From the NCBI GenBank assembly GCA_050953425.1, contig JBMNMQ010000007.1:62001-126000 (forward strand): 64,000 nt of DNA. The letters run 5' to 3'. Positions 27,874-35,076 of this stretch are shown piece by piece (the stretch's first letter is position 1; every line of letters begins with the position of its first letter). The stretch is from RUG100 sp050953425 (lineage in GTDB: Bacteria; Bacillota; Clostridia; Peptostreptococcales; Anaerovoracaceae). The position numbers were made by a program, and so were the translations under genes. Under the pieces are notes generated by a model. It was not told where the DNA came from, searched no databases, and saw only the letters and a program-made list of their open reading frames with translations.

Positions 27874-27960
27874 TGAATTTCACGCTCCCTGCACCCATTC
27901 TATCATCTTCGGCAGGCAAAGAGAACAAAAAATTCTGACAGCAGCGGGGGGTGACAGCCG

Positions 27961-28055
27961 ACGGCGGGTGTCAAAGCGCTCTGCACGGCGACGACGGGTG
28001 TCAAAGCGCTCTGCACGGCGACGGCGGGTGTCAAAGCGCTCTGCACGGCGACGGG
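27961..28055 (+). repeat. 30-bp tandem repeat, 3.2 copies
   Basis: Units at 27961-27990, 27991-28020 and 28021-28050 are identical except for one G/A change, with a short partial fourth. The period is a multiple of three, so a shadow ORF stays open, but there is no ribosome site and I do not regard it as coding. It sits between the MATE gene and the CvpA gene (both - strand). Confidence 0.9.
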
Positions 28056-28147
28056 TCCGGAGACAGCCGGCGCGGCAGCAATGTGCGTTTCGATTTGATT
28101 CCGCCGCGCTCGCCGCGGCAGCGCTCCGATGCCGGTCCGATGCCGGT

Positions 28148-28783
28148 TCAGGTAAACAGCGAGTGCAGCAGGATCAGCAGCAGGTTGTTGTCGTACAGGG
28201 GTTTGGCAATGCGGGAGCTGTTCAGCGAGGCGACGACGCCGTCGGTGAAGTCCGGTGCCATGAGGTTGATAAACGGCAGCAGCAGAAGCAGAAAGAGAAA
28301 CACCAGAAAGGCGCCCTTGAGCAGCCCGATGAGCAGGCCGAAAATGCCGTCGACGACGCCGACGTGGCCGTTGTATTCTCTGGACAGCGTGTGCAGCACG
28401 ATCCACAGCACTACCTTGATCAGCAGAAAGAGCACCACAAAGATGGTCAGCGCAAAGAGCAGATCGGCAAACGTGTCGGAGAGGTTGTCGGCAATGCCGC
28501 TGCCGACGCCGCCAAGCAGGGAACGGATGTTTTCGGGCAGACTGTTCTCGCTGGCCTCGATGCCGGTCAGCGAGGAAAAGCGATCGTTGAATCCGTCCTT
28601 CAGCCAGGCGTAGTAGGCGGTATTGGCCCTGACCCAGGGGCTGACATAGGGTGTGGCGAAAAAGGCTCCGACCAGTGCGACGATCCAGCCGACGGTGTGC
28701 ACCAGGGTAAAGACGGCCCCGCGGACATATCCGCTGACGGCGCAGATGATCAGGATGGCCAGTATGATCAGGTCGAGTATCAT
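28148..28783 (-). CDS. CvpA family membrane protein
   Basis: 211 residues. The N-terminus LDLIILAILIICAVSGYVRG is typical of CvpA (the colicin V production accessory protein, also linked to cell-envelope stress). There are four membrane helices, with a hydrophilic loop at about 55-95. The exact function is unknown. Start ATG 28783 follows AGGAAAGCTGCATTC, with a possible -10 TATTAT-like box further upstream. Confidence 0.9.
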   Translation of the reverse strand: MILDLIILAILIICAVSGYVRGAVFTLVHTVGWIVALVGAFFATPYVSPWVRANTAYYAWLKDGFNDRFSSLTGIEASENSLPENIRSLLGGVGSGIADNLSDTFADLLFALTIFVVLFLLIKVVLWIVLHTLSREYNGHVGVVDGIFGLLIGLLKGAFLVFLFLLLLLPFINLMAPDFTDGVVASLNSSRIAKPLYDNNLLLILLHSLFT

Positions 28784-28866
28784 GAATGCAGCTTTCCTTT
28801 CTTATTAACCTTGAAAATAATACCATAAAGCCCGGCGACGCGCAACTGCCGGGCCCACTGCGGGGT

Positions 28867-29018
28867 CGGCACGATGCCCTGCGTCGGTTTCGGCGCGATG
28901 CCGGGGCGGGACATGCGGCGACTCCGGCACGATGCCCTGCGTCGGTTTCGGCGCGATGCCGGGGCGGGACATGCGGCGACTCCGGCGCGATGCCCTGCGT
29001 CGGTTTCGGCGCGATGCC
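28867..29018 (+). repeat. 58-bp tandem repeat, 2.6 copies
   Basis: Copies begin at 28867, 28925 and 28983 (partial, ending near 29018). Each unit carries CGATGCCCTGCGTCGGTTTC and a second CGATGCC block. It lies in the 760-bp gap upstream of the surface-protein locus. No gene is seen in 28784-29050. Confidence 0.92.
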
Positions 29019-29050
29019 GCCGGCGATTGGCCGGTTCCATTGTTAAACTC

Positions 29051-29113
29051 TCAAAAAAGTCGCAAAATTTACCCGCAGGGGGTAGGGCGCATTTGCAGAA
29101 GAAGGTCTATAAT
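29051..29113 (+). promoter_or_regulatory. Promoter cassette of surface genes A and B with inverted-repeat operator
   Basis: Conserved order: TCAAAAAA, TCGCAAA, the inverted repeat TACCCGC-A-GGGGGTA (29070-29084) followed by GGGCGC to 29090, exactly 17 bp, then TATAAT (29108-29113). There is no -35 consensus; the operator occupies that place, so an activator or another sigma factor is likely. The same cassette precedes gene C at 34795-34858. A leader of about 425 nt follows, with a hairpin beginning GACGGCCGG at 29159. Confidence 0.75.
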
Positions 29114-29335
29114 CAGGACATACCGGATACGGTATATACCATTTCCCCTTTCACTAGCGACGGCCGGCTCGGGAGCCTCGGCTCTCCGTCCGGCCCTCTA
29201 CCGATCAATAAAGGAAAGCGGAAAAACTATTCGAACTGTATGAGAAAATACAGCAAACATACAGGAAGATGTGCTGTTAGTGCAATATCTTATTTGTAAA
29301 CGCGGGCTGCATATCCGGCGGAGTAAGGAGTGCTT

Positions 29336-29479
29336 ATGACAACCTGCGGAGTGATTGTGAGATTGAGGAGGACGAGAGAAGAAAACCTGCTATTTGGCGT
29401 GCAGTCATTCGGGAAGAGAGAGGTCTGTCTGTATTTGCGTGCGGACACCCTCTCTTTTGCTGTGGAAAAGGAGGCGTGA
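29336..29479 (+). CDS. Possible 47-residue small ORF in the leader of surface gene A
   Basis: ATG 29336 has AAGGAG five bases upstream and is open for 47 codons (begins MTTCGVIVRLRRTREENLLF, ends AVEKEA). Right after its stop, AAGGAGG precedes a 10-codon ORF (MRRKKLKTDV). A third mini-ORF (MFEKRRKKCWQ, from about 29521) overlaps the start codon of gene A. I see no homology clue. These may be leader peptides that pass ribosomes to gene A, or chance. Confidence 0.35.
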   Translation: MTTCGVIVRLRRTREENLLFGVQSFGKREVCLYLRADTLSFAVEKEA

Positions 29480-29543
29480 ATGAGAAGAAAGAAACTGAAA
29501 ACCGATGTTTGATGAATACCATGTTTGAAAAGAGGAGGAAGAA

Positions 29544-32243
29544 ATGTTGGCAATAAAGAAATGGAAACTGCTGCCGGCGCTGCTGTTATCCGCACTGCTG
29601 GCAGTGACGATGCTGCCGGTGCTGCCGGGGACGGTGAAAGTCGCCGGGGCGGCGTCGGTCGGGATCAACGCCGAGAATTTCCCGGATGAGAATTTCAGGG
29701 GATATGTTTCGAGTAATTTTGACACTGATAAGGACGGGAACCTGAGCGATGCGGAAGCGGCGAGGGTGCTGACGGTCAGCGTCGCCGGCAAGGAGATCAA
29801 GTCGCTGAAGGGCATTGAGGCGTTCCCGAAGCTGCGGGAGCTCGACTGCGGCTTCAACGAGCTGGATGTTATCGATGTTTCGAAGAACACGGAGCTCAGG
29901 AAGCTCTTCTGCTGGAACAACAGCATCACGGATCTCCATATCGAAAACCTTGCGAAGCTTACGGAGCTTTCATGTTCGAACAACAGCCTCGCGAGGATCG
30001 ATGCCAGTCATAACAAAGAGCTCAAGATCCTCAGATGCGCGAACAACCAGATCGTGAAACTCGATGTGACCGGGAACCCGGCGCTCGAGCTGCTGTCGTG
30101 CGAGGGCAACCACCTGAGCAGTCTCGATGTCACGAAGAACAGCAAGCTGAAAGAACTTGGCTGCTCGGACGACATCACGGAGATGGACCTCAGCGGGAAC
30201 CCGAATCTGAACAGGTTCGGCTGCACAAAGAAAGTAGAAAACAAGCCGCTCACGAAACTGAACCTCAGCGGCGCGGACAGCCTGGGAAAGCTCACGCTGA
30301 ATAATTGCAGCATGGACAAACTGGACCTCAGCGGCAAAGCTTCGCTGGATGAATTCACCTGCAGCAACAGCAATATCGAGTCGCTCGATATTTCCGGAGC
30401 AAAAAACCTTCACCGGGTGGACTGCGAGTACAACGGGATCGGGTCGGTTAAGCTCGGCGGGAACGGGAACCTCTACCATCTCGGCCTCACCGGGAACCGC
30501 CTGACGTCTCTCGATGTCAGCGAATGCCCGAAACTGACGGAGCTCCGCGTCTCGGACAACAGGCTGACGTCTCTCGATGTCTCGAACAACCCGGAACTGA
30601 CGGAAATATTCTGTCGGCGGAACAGACTGCAGAAAATCGATGTCAGCAAGAACAATAATATGCGCCAGCTCCACTGCGATTACAACAGGCTCGGGGAACT
30701 GGTCATCGGCACATTGCCGGAGTTCAGACTGCTGAACTGCCAGGGCAACAGGCTCCACAGCCTGGAGCTCGGCGGCACGACGCAGACGATGTCTTACAAC
30801 GGCCAGGAGCAGGTTGACACGGTCAGCGCGGAAAAAACTGAGGACGGGTACATCATCGACCTGAAAAAAGATCTCGGCATTGATGTATCGCGCGTGAAAG
30901 TAACGGAAGTTAAAGGCGGGACGTACGACAAAGACGCCGGCAGGGTCGTATTCAGCGACCCCCTCAGCAATGCTGCGTTCTTCAGGTATGTTTACAATAC
31001 GAACAGGCCGGGGGCGGATCTTAGCGTAAAGATCAATGCGAATGCGACGCCGCTCATTTCGACCGGCGCGCTCGCGGATGCGAAGCAGAATTCGAAATAC
31101 AGGACCTACCTCGATTCGACCGCAGAGGGCTGCACCTGGAAGATCGTTGACGGCAGCCTTCCGGACGGACTGGTTCTCCACCCGACGACGGGCGAGATCA
31201 GCGGGACCCCGAAAGCGGAAGGAACATTCAGCTTTACGGTCGAGGTCAGAAAAGGGACCGCTTTTTCAACAAAGGCAATGTCGCTGAACGTCGCCCCGGA
31301 AAAGACGGCCGTATCGGTCAGGATTCTCACGGAATCGCTTCCCGCGGGCACCGTGTCAACGGCATATGAAGCGGGGCTTCAGGCCGAAGAGCAGCCGGCC
31401 GGTGATCCGGGCGTGAAATGGAGCATCGTCGGCGGAGCGCTTCCGGACGGACTGTCGCTCGATGAAGCGACCGGCATGATCTCGGGAACGCCGGCAAAGA
31501 CCGGTACATTCACGTTCACGGTCAAGGCGGAGAAGGGAACTGCATCCGACACCGCGGAATACTCGATTGCGATCGATCCCGGGACGGTGGTCCCGGAACC
31601 GGGATCCGCCGAGCAGAACATCACTGTCGATATTGATAAAATCCAGACAACCAAGGGCGAAAAAGACCCTGCGGGTTCATTGTACGGCATGCTGCGCCTG
31701 AGATATACGAAGACGAGTTCCAGATCCATTTCGATGAAATGGCAGAAAGTGGCGGGAGTCAAGACATATGCTGTCATTGCCGGCAGATGCGGCGGTTCGT
31801 ACAAAGTCCTGAAAAGGACGACAGGAACTTCGTTCAAAGCTGTGCGCGCGGCAGGCAAGAAGCTGAAGAAAGGCAGGTATTATAAGTTCATCGTAGCGGC
31901 TTACGATAAAGACGGGAAACGCATTGCTGTTTCCAAGACGATCCATGTCGTTACGAAGGGCGGAAAGTACGGCAACTACAAGTCGGTCAAGTTCCGCAAT
32001 GTAAAGAAGGGCAGAAAAACGCTCAGAACCGGCAAGAAGTTCAGAATCAAAGCCCGGGCCGTGAAGACTTCGAAGAAGCTGAAAGCGCGCCGGCACCGCG
32101 GCATGAGATTTGAATCCTCGAATCCGAAGGTCGCGGCTGTGACGAAGACCGGCACGGTCACCGCAAGAGCGAAGGGCAAGTGCACGATCTACGCCTATAC
32201 GCAGGACGGCAGGTCTGCCGGTGTCAGCATTACGGTGAAATAA
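29544..32243 (+). CDS. Surface protein A: LRR + putative Ig + Fn3/Big2-like C-terminal module
   Basis: 899 residues, secreted. A signal peptide (1-37, ending AGAA) leads to a short domain with a canonical EF-hand-type loop DTDKDGNLSDAE (60-71). Leucine-rich repeats with the pattern LxxLDVSxNxxLxxLxCxxN fill about 85-420. Two He_PIG-type putative Ig domains (LPDGLVLHPTTGEISGTP; LPDGLSLDEATGMISGTP) lie at about 510-690. The C-terminus is an Fn3-like domain (about 717-810) and a Lys/Arg-rich Big2-like domain (815-899). There is no LPxTG, SLH or CWB2. The role is presumably adhesion or cell-surface binding. Strong AGAGGAGG ribosome site; 15 bp to gene B, so the two form an operon. Confidence 0.85.
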   Translation: MLAIKKWKLLPALLLSALLAVTMLPVLPGTVKVAGAASVGINAENFPDENFRGYVSSNFDTDKDGNLSDAEAARVLTVSVAGKEIKSLKGIEAFPKLRELDCGFNELDVIDVSKNTELRKLFCWNNSITDLHIENLAKLTELSCSNNSLARIDASHNKELKILRCANNQIVKLDVTGNPALELLSCEGNHLSSLDVTKNSKLKELGCSDDITEMDLSGNPNLNRFGCTKKVENKPLTKLNLSGADSLGKLTLNNCSMDKLDLSGKASLDEFTCSNSNIESLDISGAKNLHRVDCEYNGIGSVKLGGNGNLYHLGLTGNRLTSLDVSECPKLTELRVSDNRLTSLDVSNNPELTEIFCRRNRLQKIDVSKNNNMRQLHCDYNRLGELVIGTLPEFRLLNCQGNRLHSLELGGTTQTMSYNGQEQVDTVSAEKTEDGYIIDLKKDLGIDVSRVKVTEVKGGTYDKDAGRVVFSDPLSNAAFFRYVYNTNRPGADLSVKINANATPLISTGALADAKQNSKYRTYLDSTAEGCTWKIVDGSLPDGLVLHPTTGEISGTPKAEGTFSFTVEVRKGTAFSTKAMSLNVAPEKTAVSVRILTESLPAGTVSTAYEAGLQAEEQPAGDPGVKWSIVGGALPDGLSLDEATGMISGTPAKTGTFTFTVKAEKGTASDTAEYSIAIDPGTVVPEPGSAEQNITVDIDKIQTTKGEKDPAGSLYGMLRLRYTKTSSRSISMKWQKVAGVKTYAVIAGRCGGSYKVLKRTTGTSFKAVRAAGKKLKKGRYYKFIVAAYDKDGKRIAVSKTIHVVTKGGKYGNYKSVKFRNVKKGRKTLRTGKKFRIKARAVKTSKKLKARRHRGMRFESSNPKVAAVTKTGTVTARAKGKCTIYAYTQDGRSAGVSITVK
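31971..32198 (+). repeat. 228-bp segment identical to 34344-34571
   Basis: The Big2-encoding 3' parts of genes A and B are identical base for base over 228 bp, including silent positions, while the flanking parts of the same domains differ. This suggests recent gene conversion. Confidence 0.88.
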
Positions 32244-32258
32244 GAAGGAGAAACGGAA

Positions 32259-34616
32259 ATGAAACTTAAGCAGACAAAAAAGATCTCTGCATTGCTGCTG
32301 TCGGTGCTCATGACAGTTGTCATGATGCCGGCTCTGCCGGGTGCGGTGAAAGTTGCCGAGGCCGCATCGGTCGCGGTGGATGCGGAGAATTTCCCGGATG
32401 ACAGTTTCCGGAAATATGTATCCGAACACATAGACAAAGACGGCAGCAAGGATCTGTCAGATACGGAGATCAGCAGTGTCGCGGAGATCGACGTCTCGGA
32501 CTCCGGGATCGAAGATCTTAAGGGAATCGAGAAATTCCCCGAGCTGAAGAGGCTCGTCTGCAGCGACAATAAGCTGAAGTCGATCGACGTCGGCAGCAAT
32601 GCGAAGCTCAACGGTCTCTTCTGCGACGGGAACGGCCTGAAGGAACTCGACCTGGCGAACCTCTCGCAGCTGTACAGACTGGACTGCGGCGGGAATGAAC
32701 TGGAAAAACTGGATATCGCAAAGAACGAGCATCTCGTCTCGCTCAAGTGCGACCGGAACAGGCTCAAAGAGCTCGACCTTTCGGGCCACTATGAGCTGGG
32801 CTCTGTGAACTGCGAAGCCAACGAACTGACGAAGCTGAATCTGGGGGGCTACTACCTCAGGCAGATGAACAGCCTCGACTGCAGCGATAATAAGCTTGAC
32901 TGGATCTATGTCAAGACGCTGAAGAACATCAAGGAACTGGACGTCAGCAATAACCGGTTCGGTTCGCTGGATCTGGTGAAGAACACCGAACTCGAAAGCC
33001 TGGACTGCAGCGGGAATCAGATGACGTATATCAGCAATCTGGCCGTGTGCAAAAATCTTCGCACGCTGAACTGCGCGAACAATGAACTGAACCGACTCGA
33101 CGTCAGCGGCAATGCGGAACTGGTCAATCTGTACTGCTATAACAACATGCTGCTCACCCTGGATTTGAGCGGAAACAACGAACTCGAAAATGCAGAGGTG
33201 TCGTACCAGAAACGGACAAAGGTTCTCAGAAGAGCCGACGGAAAGTTCGTTCTCGAGGCCGGGGAACTGAGCGGTGTCGACGCCGGCAGGATCGTGCGCG
33301 CCTCGGCGCACAACGGGACGTTTGAAGACGGGAAGTTCATATTCGACAGCCCGCTCTCGAACAATGCGTTTGCGGAATATTCGTATGACACCGGTTCCAA
33401 GAATGGGATCGAGATGGGCGTCAGGCTGGCGGTCAGCGCGGCGCCGCAGATTGTGACGGAAGAACTTCCCGGCGGCAGAGCCGCGGAAAAATACAGTACC
33501 GCTCTCGCGGCCGATGTCAGAGGCTGCGACTGGAGGATCAGCCGGGGCGAACTGCCGGAAGGTCTCGGGTTCAATGATGAAACCGGGGAGATCAGCGGCA
33601 CGCCTGTCGCGGCAGGCCTCTACAGGTTCTCTGCGCGAGCATGCAGGATCGAAGAATCACCGGAGAAAGAATTCACCATCGCGGTCAGTCCCGTCATCGT
33701 GACGCCGGCAAAACTGCCGGTCGGATGCGAGAACGAGAAATATGAAACCGCACTGGAAGCGAAGGGCTTTGAAGGACAGACCGGGGTGAAATGGAGCCTT
33801 GCGGACGGAGCACTGCCGGAGGGACTGTCTGTCGATGAAGAGACCGGCAGAATTGCCGGGACGCCCGCCAAAGAAGGCGAATACAAGTTCGCGGTCAGAG
33901 TCGAAAAGGACGGCGTATCGGATACGAAGGAATTCACGCTCGCTGTCGGGGCCGCGGCAGTTGTCCCGGATCCGGGAACGTCGGAGGAAAACATAAAAAT
34001 CGATATTGGCCGGATTGAAACCACGCCGGGAGAGAAGGACCCCGCGGGTTCGCTGTTCAGGATGCTCAGGCTGCGTTATACGAAAACGACCTCGAAATCC
34101 ATTGCGATGAAATGGCAGAAAACGACGGGCGCGAAGACCTATGTCGTCATGGCCGGACTGTGCGGCGGAAGATACAAGGAACTCAAGCGGACGACGAAGA
34201 CCTCGCTGAAGACCGCGCGTGCCGCCGGCAAAAAGCTGAAGAAGGGCAGGTACTGCAAGTTCATCGTCGCGGCCTACGACAAGGACGGAAAGCGCGTCGC
34301 CGTTTCGAAGACGATCCACGTCGTCACGAAGGGCGGAAAATATGGCAACTACAAGTCGGTCAAGTTCCGCAATGTAAAGAAGGGCAGAAAAACGCTCAGA
34401 ACCGGCAAGAAGTTCAGAATCAAAGCCCGGGCCGTGAAGACTTCGAAGAAGCTGAAAGCGCGCCGGCACCGCGGCATGAGATTTGAATCCTCGAATCCGA
34501 AGGTCGCGGCTGTGACGAAGACCGGCACGGTCACCGCAAGAGCGAAGGGCAAGTGCACGATCTACGCCTATGCGCAGGACGGAACATTCGCCAGAGCGAC
34601 ACTGACCGTGAAGTAG
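32259..34616 (+). CDS. Surface protein B: LRR + putative Ig + Fn3/Big2-like C-terminal module
   Basis: 785 residues, same plan as protein A. Signal peptide 1-36 (ending AEAA), an EF-hand-like loop DKDGSKDLSDTE near 58, and LRRs at about 85-300 that are Cys-rich at the LxxLxCxxN position. Two He_PIG-type domains follow (LPEGLGFNDETGEISGTP; LPEGLSVDEETGRIAGTP), then the shared basic C-terminal module. It is the second gene of the A-B operon (AAGGAGAAACGGAA ribosome site). The last 90 residues are almost the same as in A through a tract of identical DNA. A terminator hairpin follows at 34667. Confidence 0.85.
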   Translation: MKLKQTKKISALLLSVLMTVVMMPALPGAVKVAEAASVAVDAENFPDDSFRKYVSEHIDKDGSKDLSDTEISSVAEIDVSDSGIEDLKGIEKFPELKRLVCSDNKLKSIDVGSNAKLNGLFCDGNGLKELDLANLSQLYRLDCGGNELEKLDIAKNEHLVSLKCDRNRLKELDLSGHYELGSVNCEANELTKLNLGGYYLRQMNSLDCSDNKLDWIYVKTLKNIKELDVSNNRFGSLDLVKNTELESLDCSGNQMTYISNLAVCKNLRTLNCANNELNRLDVSGNAELVNLYCYNNMLLTLDLSGNNELENAEVSYQKRTKVLRRADGKFVLEAGELSGVDAGRIVRASAHNGTFEDGKFIFDSPLSNNAFAEYSYDTGSKNGIEMGVRLAVSAAPQIVTEELPGGRAAEKYSTALAADVRGCDWRISRGELPEGLGFNDETGEISGTPVAAGLYRFSARACRIEESPEKEFTIAVSPVIVTPAKLPVGCENEKYETALEAKGFEGQTGVKWSLADGALPEGLSVDEETGRIAGTPAKEGEYKFAVRVEKDGVSDTKEFTLAVGAAAVVPDPGTSEENIKIDIGRIETTPGEKDPAGSLFRMLRLRYTKTTSKSIAMKWQKTTGAKTYVVMAGLCGGRYKELKRTTKTSLKTARAAGKKLKKGRYCKFIVAAYDKDGKRVAVSKTIHVVTKGGKYGNYKSVKFRNVKKGRKTLRTGKKFRIKARAVKTSKKLKARRHRGMRFESSNPKVAAVTKTGTVTARAKGKCTIYAYAQDGTFARATLTVK
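34344..34571 (+). repeat. 228-bp segment identical to 31971-32198
   Basis: Second copy of the conversion tract; see the entry at 31971. Confidence 0.88.
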
Positions 34617-34666
34617 CTGCGGAAAGAGCATCGGGTAAATCTCGGCAGACAACAGCAGTCACCAAG

Positions 34667-34708
34667 AGCCTTTCCGTGATGGCACGATCATCACGGGAAG
34701 GCTTTTCT
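34667..34708 (+). terminator. Terminator of the A-B operon
   Basis: AGCCTTTCCGTGAT (34667-34680) pairs with ATCACGGGAAGGCT (34690-34703), one wobble, followed by TTTTCT. Confidence 0.85.
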
Positions 34709-34794
34709 ACTGCCGGGCTTTCGACGCGATCGGTCATCTCATGCAGGAATTTCTGCGCTTTCAGCGCGATCGGTCGCCCCGGACTGCCGAATTT

Positions 34795-34858
34795 TCAAAA
34801 AATATCGCAAAGACTACCCGCAGGGGGTAGGGCGCAATTTCTGATAAAGGCCTATAAT
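34795..34858 (+). promoter_or_regulatory. Promoter cassette of surface gene C, matching that of gene A
   Basis: TTCAAAAAATATCGCAAA, then TACCCGC-A-GGGGGTA (34815-34829) and GGGCGC to 34835, exactly 17 bp, TATAAT (34853-34858). The leader begins with GACGGCCGG 50 bp after the -10 start (51 in gene A) and can close on CGGCCGTC downstream. Before the gene lie three GAAA units and a run of six G (35066-35071) that forms part of the ribosome site. This accounts for the 460-bp gap 34617-35076. Confidence 0.75.
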
Positions 34859-35076
34859 TAAAACATAGCAAATCCGATATTGACAACCCCCCCTATATAA
34901 TTGACGGCCGGTTCGGGGCTCTGCAGTGTATTAGCTGTCGGCGCAGTCGGAGCGGCCGTCGCACCTTCATCAGAGGGGAGTTGTGCATATGAATCGGCCG
35001 CAGCAATGAACTTCAGGAGGGTAAGGAGTAAAACGGCGGTGAAGTAAGAAAGAAAGAAAGGAAGAGGGGGGCTGTT

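Noticed and set aside
27951..28613. 220-codon + strand frame containing a DGGCQSALHG-type peptide repeat
   Set aside because: No ribosome site; most of it is antisense to the CvpA gene. The peptide repeat only reflects the 30-bp period.
28867..29018. Possible CRISPR-like or phage attachment repeat
   Set aside because: The units are head-to-tail with no unique spacers, and no integrase, cas gene or tRNA is near.
34880..34900. TTGACA followed by TATATAAT-like sequence as a second gene C promoter
   Set aside because: The spacing is only about 10 bp, far too short for a sigma-70 promoter.
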